A stretch of 37,978 nucleotides of DNA, taken from assembly GCA_003223215.1 (NCBI GenBank), contig QHYH01000133.1, forward strand, positions 1-37,978. The letters are read 5' to 3'. The notes below the pieces were generated by a model that was not told the DNA's origin, searched no databases, and saw only the letters and a list, made by a program, of their open reading frames with translations. The DNA comes from Acidobacteriota bacterium (GTDB lineage: Bacteria > Acidobacteriota > Terriglobia > Acidiferrales > UBA7541). A program made the position numbers and the translations under genes. Positions 17,222 through 26,057 of the stretch are shown one piece after another. How positions within the stretch are numbered: the first letter of the stretch is position 1; each line of letters opens with the position of its first letter.

Positions 17222-17908
17222 TCAACCGATCGGTGTCCCAATTGGTTTGTCGGAGCCCGGTGGCGTCGTCGTGGCAGGCGCTTTGGTATCGGGCGGCACA
17301 TCCAGCGCCGTGATTGCATCCCGCAAATTTTGGCCCCGCAAAAAATTCCGCAAGGCATCGCCGAAAGCATTGTTAATGTCCTCCAGCACATGTTTCTGGA
17401 TGTTCTTCTTGCGCAGCGCGACACCCGAGATGGAGGTCCCCGCCGCGGAGACCTGTTGGGATTTCCCGGTCTTCGGATTTTTCACCACCACGGCAAGTTC
17501 CACCTTGCCGAAGAAGTCCATCCCCGAGCTGTCGGTCAGCCCGAACCGGAATAGGTAAACCGTCAGCAGGAAGTCAGCCGACTCCCGGTCAGGCGCCAAC
17601 ATATCGGCGGACTTCAAGCAGTTTGAGAACGCCTCTCGCGTGATTTCTACTGGCGTCCGGTCGAGGAAGATTCCGTTCCTCGGTTTGTAGACCAGCATCG
17701 GCTGGGCGTTGCCGGAGCGATCGGTCACGTCGGTTAAAGAAAATTTGAGCGGGCGCGCGAAAGCCTGAGGCTTTACCGGTTCGGTCAATTCCACGTGAAT
17801 CGTGTTGTCTGGCGTGGGTTTTGGCTCATCCGCGAACGCCACGGTAGTTTCCGCGGAAAGAGCCAGCAGCGCTACCGTTCCGAAGCCAAGAATGACCCGG
17901 GAAACCAT
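17222..17908 (-). CDS. Exported protein of unknown function, YajG-like pattern
   Basis: The 228-residue product has a signal peptide (MVSRVILGFGTVALLALSA, cleavage near TVAFA). The ATG at 17906-17908 is chosen because GGAGGAA lies 7 nt upstream; a start 7 codons earlier is possible. The body alternates strands and helices (FLLTVYLFRFGLTDSS, VELAVVVKNPKTGK), a layout also seen in YajG-type lipoproteins, but there is no lipobox cysteine. The C-terminus is Pro/Thr-rich and disordered-looking. First gene of the three-gene run ending in the M48 peptidase. Confidence 0.7.
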   Translation of the reverse strand: MVSRVILGFGTVALLALSAETTVAFADEPKPTPDNTIHVELTEPVKPQAFARPLKFSLTDVTDRSGNAQPMLVYKPRNGIFLDRTPVEITREAFSNCLKSADMLAPDRESADFLLTVYLFRFGLTDSSGMDFFGKVELAVVVKNPKTGKSQQVSAAGTSISGVALRKKNIQKHVLEDINNAFGDALRNFLRGQNLRDAITALDVPPDTKAPATTTPPGSDKPIGTPIG

Positions 17909-18083
17909 GCGGACGTTCCTCCGTTCCACCGTTTTTTAAGACTGCTGTTCCATTTACCGGGAGCGCACCTTGTGGTTAGCTTTCCAAATTGCTGTGAGGC
18001 TACGCCGAACTGGATTGCTTGGCAAGCGACATGGAGCGACACGTTGCGACATCTGCTACCTGGCCAGGCGTCGCAGCCGGCCA

Positions 18084-19838
18084 TCAGCTGGATTGGTCTC
18101 GGGAGTCCTCTAGACGCGGTCTTGACCTTCTCCCCGCCACCCCCCAAAGTGCCGCCAGGAGGGCAAATGCGCTGACCCCGGACAGCACGTTGCCAAGATC
18201 CCGGTCCAGGGTGCGCTTAAAACTTAACCTAATTCGGGCTCTGCCTGCCGGTAGAGGCAAGATCATCTGAGCCGTCCCGTTACGAGACTGTGGAGTAACC
18301 GATTGGCCATTCACCTCCACGCGCCAAGCCGGGTAATCTAGCAATCGAATCGCCAACCGCAGCGGCCGAGGTGAGGTCACGCTGAGTTCCTTTTCTTCCG
18401 CCGTCCATCGCACAATCCGAATTTCCGCCTTCGGTGCGGATGATTGCGCATCTTTCGCGGGCAGGATTTGCACCTGTGGCGCTTTGGCAGGCAGATCGGT
18501 GTGATCGTCGCTTATCGGATCGTATTCGTCGGTTCCATCAAAACCCTGGCCGCTGGCAATGGCATCCTCGAGCACGGGAATATCGTCGGAATCCCACCAG
18601 GCTTTGCGAACCAGGAAGGTGGCCGTCCCCGCAACGGCGAGAATCACCACGCTCGCCCAGATCCAGCGCACACGCGCCCTGCCTATCGCTCCGGCTCCGA
18701 AAAAGGCATAAGGCACGGCAACGATGCCCGTCCACCGCCAGGGAAATTGTATGAAGCGCAGTTCCGGCAGAAGCTCCCAGAGAAGCGAGCTGGGAGGAAT
18801 CATCAAAACAGCGGCCGCGACGCCCAGCAGCGCCATCACCCGCCAAAGTTTTCCGGCAGCTTTTCCGTTGTCCCGATTCTCGGAAGCGCTCCTTCCGAGG
18901 AGCGCGGCAATCGTGGTTAGCGCCATTAACAGCATGGCCACACTCGAAGCGACCCAATTGAAGGCGTTGTGTTCCGGATCTCCGAGCGTCGTGTAAAGAA
19001 AGTTTTGCGCCGGCTCGAGTCCGGGCGAAAGGGCCTGGCGGATATTGACCCAGCGTTGCTCGTACAGGGCCGGCACCAAATAGAATCCCGCGAGCCCGAA
19101 TCCCAGCGTCAAACCACAAGCGCCCCGCCACACCGGAGCGAGAGATTTTGCTCGAATGGCCGCCCACACAAAAAGCAGTGCCATGCTGTAGCTCGCGATT
19201 ACGCCCGCTGGCGCGTTGCAGAGCCATATGCACGCAAAAAGGAAGGCAAAGATCGCGGCCACGCGGGGCGTCGATCTCCGGCAATTCTCCATGAGACCGC
19301 ACAACTCGACTGCAGCCAACACAAGCATCGGCAGCAGCGCGCACGCCAGCAGCTCCGCAAAATCGCTTCTCAAGTACACCACCAGCAGCGCGTACGGATT
19401 GCCGGCGTAGCAGGCCGCCGAAAACATTGCGGCCGCCGGGGAAAAAAATCGCCGCGCCAGCGCGAACATGGAAATCCCCCCGAGCGTTTGCGCCAACACG
19501 ATGAGGAGGCCGGGCACCGCGCTCCACGGCGCGACGAACCCCAGCGCCGCCCCCAGCATCCACGACAGGGGCGGATAAAAAATGAAGCGCGGCTCTCCAA
19601 AGCCGTTATTGGCCCACTGGCACCAGCGCGGATAAACAATTCCTTCTTTCCATTGCTCCGCCACGTCCAGCCAGGAGGACGCGTGAAAGGCAATGTCGTG
19701 TCCCGAGGCGTTTCCCCGCCAGAAAAACGGCGTGACGACCAGGATGGCTGTTCCCAGGGAAACACCCAACGCGGAGAACCATCGGCGTAGGCCGGCGCGC
19801 GCGTCCAATGGGTTTGGGCCTTGTCGAGGAAATGTCAT
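18084..19838 (-). CDS. Multi-pass membrane protein with PTPS-related domain
   Basis: The 584-residue product has about ten membrane segments and a soluble C-terminal beta-rich part (about 470-545; VNGQSVTPQSRNGTAQ), ending in one more membrane helix. The N-terminal signature GHDIAFHASSWLDVAEQW, followed by YPRWCQWANNGFGEPRF and FYPPLSW, is the hallmark of the '6-pyruvoyl-tetrahydropterin synthase-related' membrane family. The name is historical: members look like GT-C-type integral-membrane glycosyltransferases, and the early Asp in GHD fits the first catalytic acid. No substrate can be assigned. It is divergent from the ABC transporter gene at 19938. Confidence 0.85.
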   Translation of the reverse strand: MTFPRQGPNPLDARAGLRRWFSALGVSLGTAILVVTPFFWRGNASGHDIAFHASSWLDVAEQWKEGIVYPRWCQWANNGFGEPRFIFYPPLSWMLGAALGFVAPWSAVPGLLIVLAQTLGGISMFALARRFFSPAAAMFSAACYAGNPYALLVVYLRSDFAELLACALLPMLVLAAVELCGLMENCRRSTPRVAAIFAFLFACIWLCNAPAGVIASYSMALLFVWAAIRAKSLAPVWRGACGLTLGFGLAGFYLVPALYEQRWVNIRQALSPGLEPAQNFLYTTLGDPEHNAFNWVASSVAMLLMALTTIAALLGRSASENRDNGKAAGKLWRVMALLGVAAAVLMIPPSSLLWELLPELRFIQFPWRWTGIVAVPYAFFGAGAIGRARVRWIWASVVILAVAGTATFLVRKAWWDSDDIPVLEDAIASGQGFDGTDEYDPISDDHTDLPAKAPQVQILPAKDAQSSAPKAEIRIVRWTAEEKELSVTSPRPLRLAIRLLDYPAWRVEVNGQSVTPQSRNGTAQMILPLPAGRARIRLSFKRTLDRDLGNVLSGVSAFALLAALWGVAGRRSRPRLEDSRDQSS

Positions 19839-19921
19839 CTCGCGTTCATGTCACAGCCATGGCAGCGGAAGCGCCCCTTTGCGCGCTCGAGCGGCCGGGT
19901 GCGCCCACCTGGCAGTTGAGC

Positions 19922-19927
19922 GATAAT
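19922..19927 (+). promoter_or_regulatory. -10-like box for a leaderless ABC ATPase transcript
   Basis: GATAAT ends 10 nt before the ATG at 19938. A transcript started from it would have only a few bases of leader, and no Shine-Dalgarno sequence is present. No convincing -35 box is visible. Confidence 0.4.
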
Positions 19928-19937
19928 ACACGCGCAC

Positions 19938-21266
19938 ATGAGCACTGCAAACACCACTGACGCCGCGCCCGAACCAATCATTGAGGCTCGTCAGTTGGAG
20001 AAGCACTATCCGCAGGCCGATGGCAGCCGCATCCAAGTCATTGCGCCCATTGATTTGGCGATTTACCCGGGACAAATCATCGCCTTGCTCGGGGCATCCG
20101 GTTGCGGGAAATCCACGCTCATGCGCATGCTCACCGGCCTTTCTCCCGCCACCGGGGGCGCGGTTTACTGGCACGGCCAGCCGGTTGACGGAAGATTTCG
20201 CAACGTTTCCATTGTCTTCCAGAGTTTCGCGCTCTTTCCCTGGCTTACGGTCATTGAAAACGTCGAAGCTCCGCTCGAAGCCCGCGGCATCCCTCCCCTT
20301 GAGCGTCGCAAGCGCGCTTTGCGCATCCTGGACGCCGTCGGGCTGGACGGTTTCGAGTCGGCTTACCCCAAGGAGCTTTCCGGCGGCATGAAGCAGCGCG
20401 TAGGCGTGGCCCGCGCATTGGTTGTCGAACCGGAAGTGCTCTTCATGGACGAGCCGTTTTCCGCGCTCGATGTGCTTACGGCGGAAACGCTGCGCGGCGA
20501 ACTGCTCGAGCTCTGGCTCGGCCACAAGATCCCCACGCGCGCCGTGTTCATCGTCACCCACAACATCGAGGAAGCCGTCGTTCTGGCGGACCGCATCATC
20601 GTCCTCGGCCGCCATCCCGCGCACATCCACGCGGATTTTGCGGTTGCCCTTCCTCATCCTCGCGATCGCAAGAGCCCGGAGTTCCTCGACCTTGTGGATT
20701 CCATTTATCGCGTACTGACGCGGCCGGAACACAAAGACGGTTCCGTGCCGCCGCGCACGCGAATCCCGGGTGTCGCTCCGAAGTCCAAGGCGGTCATGCT
20801 CCCGCACACGCGCCCCGGCGGAATGGCGGGCTTGCTCGAAATCCTCGTCGACCGCGGCGGGCGCGTAGACCTACATCGCCTCTCCGAGGAACTCAGTATG
20901 GATTTGGAGTCTCTTCTGCCCACGATCGACACCGCGGTTCTCTTAGGTTTGCTTCGCGTGGAGGAGGGCGATGCCATTATCACGCCGGAAGGCTATGCCT
21001 TCGCCCAGGCCGACATTCAGACCCGCAAAGCCATCTTCCGCAAGACCGCCCTCGCCAATGTGCCTTTGCTCCGGCAAATGGAACAAGCCCTCAAGGCCAA
21101 ATCCAACCGCACGCTCAGCGAGGACTTTTTCCGCGATCTGCTCGACGAGCACTTCAGCCAGGAGGAATCCCGCCGGCAGCTCGAAACCGCCATCCAGTGG
21201 GGACGCTATGCCGAGATTTTTGATTATGATTCGCAATCCGGCAAACTGACCCTCACCGAGCCGTGA
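19938..21266 (+). CDS. ABC transporter ATPase (NitT/TauT type) with C-terminal AAA-associated domain
   Basis: The 442-residue product is an ABC ATPase (1-260) plus an extra domain (about 290-430). Visible motifs: Walker A GASGCGKST (52-60), Q-loop VFQSFALFPWLTV, signature LSGGMKQR (147-154), Walker B VLFMDEPFSALD, switch His208 in VTHNIEEA. Spelling such as QSFALFPWLTV fits the nitrate/sulfonate/taurine importer group. The C-terminal part matches the 'AAA-associated C-terminal' domain found on ATPases that pair with duplicated permeases; it contains a winged-helix-like stretch (GRVDLHRLSEELSMDLESLL). It drives the permease encoded 7 bp downstream. The substrate, probably a small anion, is not readable. 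Confidence 0.9.
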   Translation: MSTANTTDAAPEPIIEARQLEKHYPQADGSRIQVIAPIDLAIYPGQIIALLGASGCGKSTLMRMLTGLSPATGGAVYWHGQPVDGRFRNVSIVFQSFALFPWLTVIENVEAPLEARGIPPLERRKRALRILDAVGLDGFESAYPKELSGGMKQRVGVARALVVEPEVLFMDEPFSALDVLTAETLRGELLELWLGHKIPTRAVFIVTHNIEEAVVLADRIIVLGRHPAHIHADFAVALPHPRDRKSPEFLDLVDSIYRVLTRPEHKDGSVPPRTRIPGVAPKSKAVMLPHTRPGGMAGLLEILVDRGGRVDLHRLSEELSMDLESLLPTIDTAVLLGLLRVEEGDAIITPEGYAFAQADIQTRKAIFRKTALANVPLLRQMEQALKAKSNRTLSEDFFRDLLDEHFSQEESRRQLETAIQWGRYAEIFDYDSQSGKLTLTEP

Positions 21267-21273
21267 GCCCACC

Positions 21274-23049
21274 GTGCCCGCGCCTGCGCTCCCCGCCGTT
21301 CACCCCACACCGCATCCTCCCGCCGCGCCGCGCCCGGCCGGTGCGCGCTCGGCCTGGGCTCTGCTGATCGATGTCGCTGTTTTTCTGTTTGTATTTGCCA
21401 CCATTTTTGGAGTCTACGCCATTGGCCACACCTGGCTCGGTCCCGCTCATCCCCAGGCGCAAATTTCGCAGAATCCGCGCGACCTTCCTCTTTACGCCTT
21501 GTACTCGCTGGTGCGCATGGTCATCGCCTACGCCATCAGTCTGGTCTTTGCTTTGGCTTTCGGCTATCTCGCGGCCAGCTCGCGCCGCACCGAAATGGTC
21601 ATGATTCCTCTGCTCGACATTTTGCAGTCGATTCCCGTGCTCAGTTTCCTTCCCGGCGTGATGCTGGCCATGGTCGCCCTTTTCCCGCACAGCCAGCTGG
21701 GCATCGAGCTGGGCTCGATCCTGCTGATTTTTACCGGCCAGGCCTGGAATATCTCCTTCAGCTTTTACTCTTCGCTGAAAACCATTCCGCGCGATCTACG
21801 CGAAGCCGCCATCATTTACCGCTTCAGCCGTTGGCAGCGCTTTGCTGAACTGGATCTTCCCTTCGCCACCATCGGCCTGGTCTGGAACTCCATGGTCTCT
21901 GTCGCCAGCGGCTGGTTTTTTCTGATGGCCTGCGAAATGTTCGTGCTTGGCAAACGGGACTTCCGATTGCCAGGCCTCGGCTCCTTCCTCGAAACCGCCG
22001 CGAACCACGGTGACACGCGCGCCATTTTGTGGGGTGTCGCGGCCATGATCGCGGTTGTCGTCCTACTGGACCAGCTGGCCTGGCGTCCCATCATCCTCTG
22101 GGCGGACAAATTCAAATTCGAGCAGGTGGAAAGTTCCGGCGCCGCGCATCCCGCGCTGCGCGATCTGATCGGTCGCACTTCTCTCATCATCCGGCTGTAT
22201 CGGCGCCTCTTTCATCCCCTTGTCAGCCGGCTGACGCTTCTGTTCACTCGGAGCGCTCGCCGGGCCGCCGAATCCTTTGCCGCTCCGAAGCAGCATCGCC
22301 TCCGCCGCGGAATGGCCTACTTGCTGGCTGCGGGAATTTTGGTTGGCCTGGCGTTCACCGTATTCCACACCTTCCGCGAACTCTCCGATCTTCATCCCGA
22401 AGATTACCTCGAACTCTTGCGCAGCGCCGCGCTTACTTTCCTTCGCGTCAATTCCGCTCTGCTTTTGAGCGCGCTCTGGACCGTTCCTGCGGGCGTGGCC
22501 ATCGGCTTCAGTCCGCGGCTTGCCCGCATTGCTCAGCCGCTTGTTCAAATAGCCGCCTCGGTCCCGGCCACGGCGCTCTTCCCCGTCATTCTTTTGTTCT
22601 TCCTCCGCCTTCGCGGCGGCATGGAGCTCGCGGCCATGCTGCTCATGCTCCTGGGCACGCAGTGGTACATCCTTTTCAACGTGATCGCCGGCGCCCTGGC
22701 TATTCCCACCGACCTCAAGGAGGCGGCGCAAGTCTTTCATTTCGGCTCGTGGGATCGCTGGCGTTTTCTGATCCTGCCCGGCATTTTTCCCTATCTGGTC
22801 ACCGGCATGGTGACCGCGTCGGGCGGCGCGTGGAACGCCAGCATCATTGCCGAGTACTTCCACTTTCAGGGAAAGATCGTTTCCGCGCCGGGACTGGGCA
22901 GCACCATCAGCAGCGCCACCGACGCTGGTCGCTTCGATATGCTGCTTGCTGCAACGCTGGCCATGGCCTTGATCGTGGTGCTCATCAACCGCCTGGTTTG
23001 GCGTCGCTTCTACCGCCTCGCGTCTTCCCGCTTCAAGCTCGAAAGCTAG
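21274..23049 (+). CDS. Duplicated ABC transporter permease (NitT/TauT type)
   Basis: The 591-residue product contains two complete binding-protein-dependent permease units fused head to tail (about 25-270 and 340-590). Each has its own EAA loop: REAAIIYRFSRWQRF in the first, KEAAQVFHFGSWDRW in the second, each followed by a Leu-Pro segment. One polypeptide therefore supplies both halves of the membrane channel, as in the 'duplicated permease' anion transporters (COG4986 type). The GTG at 21274 follows the ATPase stop by 7 bp, so the genes are co-transcribed. The first 25 residues are Pro/Ala-rich. No substrate-binding protein gene is nearby. Confidence 0.88.
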   Translation: MPAPALPAVHPTPHPPAAPRPAGARSAWALLIDVAVFLFVFATIFGVYAIGHTWLGPAHPQAQISQNPRDLPLYALYSLVRMVIAYAISLVFALAFGYLAASSRRTEMVMIPLLDILQSIPVLSFLPGVMLAMVALFPHSQLGIELGSILLIFTGQAWNISFSFYSSLKTIPRDLREAAIIYRFSRWQRFAELDLPFATIGLVWNSMVSVASGWFFLMACEMFVLGKRDFRLPGLGSFLETAANHGDTRAILWGVAAMIAVVVLLDQLAWRPIILWADKFKFEQVESSGAAHPALRDLIGRTSLIIRLYRRLFHPLVSRLTLLFTRSARRAAESFAAPKQHRLRRGMAYLLAAGILVGLAFTVFHTFRELSDLHPEDYLELLRSAALTFLRVNSALLLSALWTVPAGVAIGFSPRLARIAQPLVQIAASVPATALFPVILLFFLRLRGGMELAAMLLMLLGTQWYILFNVIAGALAIPTDLKEAAQVFHFGSWDRWRFLILPGIFPYLVTGMVTASGGAWNASIIAEYFHFQGKIVSAPGLGSTISSATDAGRFDMLLAATLAMALIVVLINRLVWRRFYRLASSRFKLES

Positions 23050-23253
23050 TAAACCGGAGGCCGGGCTTTCCCGGGGATTTGCCCTACAAGGCCGCCGATG
23101 GAATCGTTTTCCCGTCGGAGTTTGGAGCGAAACTCGAGTAACAGGCCAATTTGGAAACCAGCTTTGCCGGATGTCGCTCCCTTCTTCCGGGTTCCCAAGA
23201 GGAAGTGTGATAGAGTAAAAGAAGTTTCCATCTCACATTTTTTCCAAACCACT

Positions 23254-23706
23254 ATGGCCGATACGCATCTCGGCTCCGGCGTCCGCGCCTGGAGCGACCT
23301 AGACTTTCTCCGCGCATTCGAAAACCTTTCTTTTCCGCCAGACCAGTTTCGCCACCGGGAGCATCTTCGCGTCGCTTGGCTCTACTTGAAGTCTTCTGAC
23401 GCCACGCGCGCCGCCGAGCGTATGTCCGCCGGCATCCGTCGCTTCGCCAATCACCACGCCGCGAGCGAGAAGTATCACCACACGCTCACCTTGTTCTGGA
23501 TGCGCCTGGTCGCGGCGGCTCTTGTGGAAACCCCGGAAGGCTGCGCGTTTGAAGAATTTCTTACCGCCCACGCGGAACTGTGCGACAAGAATCTTCCCTC
23601 CCAGTACTATTCGCAGGATTTGCTGCGGACGCCGGCTGCGCGGGACGGCTGGGTCGAACCCGACCTCCGGCCGCTTCCCCATTTACGGGTTTACCGCTGC
23701 GGTTGA
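23254..23706 (+). CDS. Conserved hypothetical protein, small helical
   Basis: The 150-residue product is soluble and mostly helical. The stretches FRHREHLRVAWLYLK, IRRFANHHAASEKYHHTLT and FWMRLVAAALVE form a His-rich core that looks like a metal or cofactor site. I recall similar hypothetical proteins in many bacteria but know of no function. The ATG at 23254 is chosen because the conserved-looking part starts there; the frame is open 52 codons further up. A possible -10 (TAGAGT, 23211-23216) lies upstream. Its 3' end overlaps the convergent S9 peptidase gene by 24 bp. Confidence 0.7.
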   Translation: MADTHLGSGVRAWSDLDFLRAFENLSFPPDQFRHREHLRVAWLYLKSSDATRAAERMSAGIRRFANHHAASEKYHHTLTLFWMRLVAAALVETPEGCAFEEFLTAHAELCDKNLPSQYYSQDLLRTPAARDGWVEPDLRPLPHLRVYRCG

Positions 23707-25785
23707 TTTCTTTTCGTCTTTTTTGGGCTCGGCCGGTTTCCTTTCTTCCGGCTTTTCGCCCCAGATATATTGCCCGAACCACTTTTCATTTTCTTCCATG
23801 ACCGCGCGCTGTTGCTTCGGTTTGGTGATGCCGTGCCCGAATCCCTTGTAAACCGTCATCTTGACGGGAACGCCGCGGTCTTCCAGCGCTTGCCGCAGTT
23901 CGTAGGCATTCGGAATCGGCACGCGCCGGTCGTTCTCTCCGTGCTGAATCAGTGTAGGCGTCTGCGCCTTCGCGAGGTTGCTGATGGGCGAGGTCTTCCA
24001 GTAAATCTCCGGGTCGTCCCACGGCGTGGCGTGGAGGTATTGCCGGGTGAAGGGGGTAATGTCCGTGTTCACGTAATAGGTGGTCCAGTCGGAAATTCCC
24101 GCGCCCACCGACACCGCCCTGAAGCGGTCGCTAAACGTCGTGACGTAGGCAGAAATGTATCCGCCCTCGCTCCACCCCATCGCGCCGACGCGGTCCTTAT
24201 CAACAACACCCTTGGCGATAAGCGAATCCACCCCGGAAATCACGTCCGCATAATCTCCGATGCCAAGATTCCGCACGTTCAATGACCTGAATTTCTCTCC
24301 GTAGCCTGCCGAGCCGCGGTAATTTGGCCGCAGCGCCAGCGCGCCTTTGGCCACAAACCGTTCGATCGGATAGTAACGATCGGCGTTCAGGACCGGCTGA
24401 TCGGTTCCCGTCGGCCCGCCATGAATCACCACCAGCAGGGGATACTTTTTCCTGACGTCGAAATCCGGCGGTGTGTACAGCACTCCTTCAATCGTCGTTC
24501 CGTCCCCGGACTTCCAGGAAACCACTTCGCGGTGCGCCAGCGTGAATCCTTTGAGTTGCTCTCCCATCGCGGTCAGTTTCCTGGCCCGCCACGGCGTAAC
24601 GCTGGTTGTGTAGATCTCCCCATACTGGTTGTCGAGTGCCGCTCGATAGGCCGCCGTTTTGTAGTCCTGCGAGAAGGAAAAGCCGGATGCCACCATTTCC
24701 TCCGGCGCGCTTAGTTTCTCGATAGCTCCGTTCTCGGGGTTCAGCCGGAACAAATGCGACGCGGTCTTCTGTGCCGCGGCAAAATAAATTCCATCCGGTC
24801 CCCAGCCGACGAGCGATGGGTCTTCATCAAAAGATTCCGTCAGAATCTGCACTGCGCCCGCATCGGAGGGGACCACGCCGATCCTGCGATCCGTATAGAA
24901 GAAGAACTGCGACCCCGCCGCGGTTTCGAAGGCGATTTTCTTCCCGTCCGGCGACCAGTGCGGGTTGCGGTCCGGTCCTGGGGTGCTCACCATCTTTTTC
25001 ACGGCCTTGTCGTTCACGCTGATGACGTACAAATCTGCCGTGCCAAGGGAAATCAAGTCCGGATCCCTTTGCGCGCTGAACGCGATGCGCGTTCCGTCCG
25101 CCGACCAGGAAAAGTCCCCGACACTGAATTGGTCTCCTTCGGTCAGCCGCTTCGGCTCGGCCGCGCCAGGACTTCCGCTTGAGAACTCGACGGTCCAGAG
25201 ATGGGTCATCTGATAGTCGCCATGCACCATGGAATAGTCTCCGTACTTTTCCTTTCGGTCTTTCATGGCCTTGGTCTCGGGATCGGTCATGGAAAAGGCG
25301 ATGCGTTTCGAATCCGGGGCCCACGCAAAATCACTCACATCGTTTTCCACCTTCGTCACTTGCTGTGCTTCCCCTCCCTCCGAGGAAATCACATACAGTT
25401 GTTTCTTGCCTTCCGGCGTTCCTGCGATTTGCGCCGGCCGGTCAGAGAGAAAGGCGATCCACTTCCCGTCCGGCGACCACTCGGGATTCGTGCTCGACTT
25501 CTTTGCCGTCGTCAGCGCATGCGTTTCCCCGCTCGCGACGTCGCCGATCCACAAGTTCCGTTCGAACGCATTCTCCTCCCAGTTGGTTTTCTGCACCTCG
25601 TAAACCACGCGCTTGCCGTCGGGCGAAATCTTCGGGTTGAACGCGCTTTGCCATTCGAGCGACTGGTCGATGGTCGGCACCCTGGACGACGGCCCTTGCG
25701 CAGGCTTGGCCGTCTGCTCGGCCGGCAAAACCGCCAACATTCCGCACCACGCCACCCAAAGAGCCATCCAAGACACTTTGCACAT
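23683..25785 (-). CDS. Secreted S9-family prolyl oligopeptidase-like serine peptidase
   Basis: The 700-residue product has a signal peptide (about 1-22), an N-terminal beta-propeller of PD40/WD40-like blades (about 40-400; repeated WSPDGKWIAF, WSADGTRIAF, WSPDGKKIAF) and a C-terminal alpha/beta-hydrolase domain (about 420-680). The oxyanion segment is HGGPTG (455-460), the nucleophile Ser539 in GWSEGGY, with Asp619 in GENDRR and His651 in GFGHGI completing the triad. Such enzymes cleave short peptides after proline, alanine or acyl-amino acids, here probably in the periplasm. A Lys/Pro/Glu-rich tail follows the catalytic domain. An alternative start six codons in (25767) is possible. Confidence 0.92.
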   Translation of the reverse strand: MCKVSWMALWVAWCGMLAVLPAEQTAKPAQGPSSRVPTIDQSLEWQSAFNPKISPDGKRVVYEVQKTNWEENAFERNLWIGDVASGETHALTTAKKSSTNPEWSPDGKWIAFLSDRPAQIAGTPEGKKQLYVISSEGGEAQQVTKVENDVSDFAWAPDSKRIAFSMTDPETKAMKDRKEKYGDYSMVHGDYQMTHLWTVEFSSGSPGAAEPKRLTEGDQFSVGDFSWSADGTRIAFSAQRDPDLISLGTADLYVISVNDKAVKKMVSTPGPDRNPHWSPDGKKIAFETAAGSQFFFYTDRRIGVVPSDAGAVQILTESFDEDPSLVGWGPDGIYFAAAQKTASHLFRLNPENGAIEKLSAPEEMVASGFSFSQDYKTAAYRAALDNQYGEIYTTSVTPWRARKLTAMGEQLKGFTLAHREVVSWKSGDGTTIEGVLYTPPDFDVRKKYPLLVVIHGGPTGTDQPVLNADRYYPIERFVAKGALALRPNYRGSAGYGEKFRSLNVRNLGIGDYADVISGVDSLIAKGVVDKDRVGAMGWSEGGYISAYVTTFSDRFRAVSVGAGISDWTTYYVNTDITPFTRQYLHATPWDDPEIYWKTSPISNLAKAQTPTLIQHGENDRRVPIPNAYELRQALEDRGVPVKMTVYKGFGHGITKPKQQRAVMEENEKWFGQYIWGEKPEERKPAEPKKDEKKSTAAVNP

Positions 25786-25819
25786 CTCCGCCTACCCCCG
25801 TCCTTCAGGAAAAAGTCGT

Positions 25820-26026
25820 TCAGGATTTCCGGTTCCAGATGAGAAATACGACAAGAAGTACGACAGCGATAATGGCAAATCCCAGGTAGACGTGCCATCC
25901 ATGCAGTTCCTTTGCCGACACGATCGCCCCTAAAGCCGACAGAATCAGCAAAAGGGCGGCCTTGCCCTTGGTTAGTTTCTTCTGTTCGACCACTCGCGTT
26001 CCACTTCGCTCGCCGCGTCCGCCCAC
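25820..26026 (-). CDS. Small two-helix membrane protein
   Basis: The 68-residue frame encodes two hydrophobic helices (AALLLILSALGAIVSA and LGFAIIAVVLLVVFLIW) with a short linker and ends in a basic NRKS. It lies 31 bp after the DinB-like gene and 34 bp before the S9 gene, all on the minus strand, so it may share their transcript. The start is uncertain: GTG at 26024-26026 as given, or GTG at 25991-25993, which leaves a 57-residue protein with basic residues directly before the first helix. No family recognised. Confidence 0.5.
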   Translation of the reverse strand: MGGRGERSGTRVVEQKKLTKGKAALLLILSALGAIVSAKELHGWHVYLGFAIIAVVLLVVFLIWNRKS

Positions 26027-26057
26027 TCCGCGTTCCGGCGAGGCGTTCTTCCCGGCC

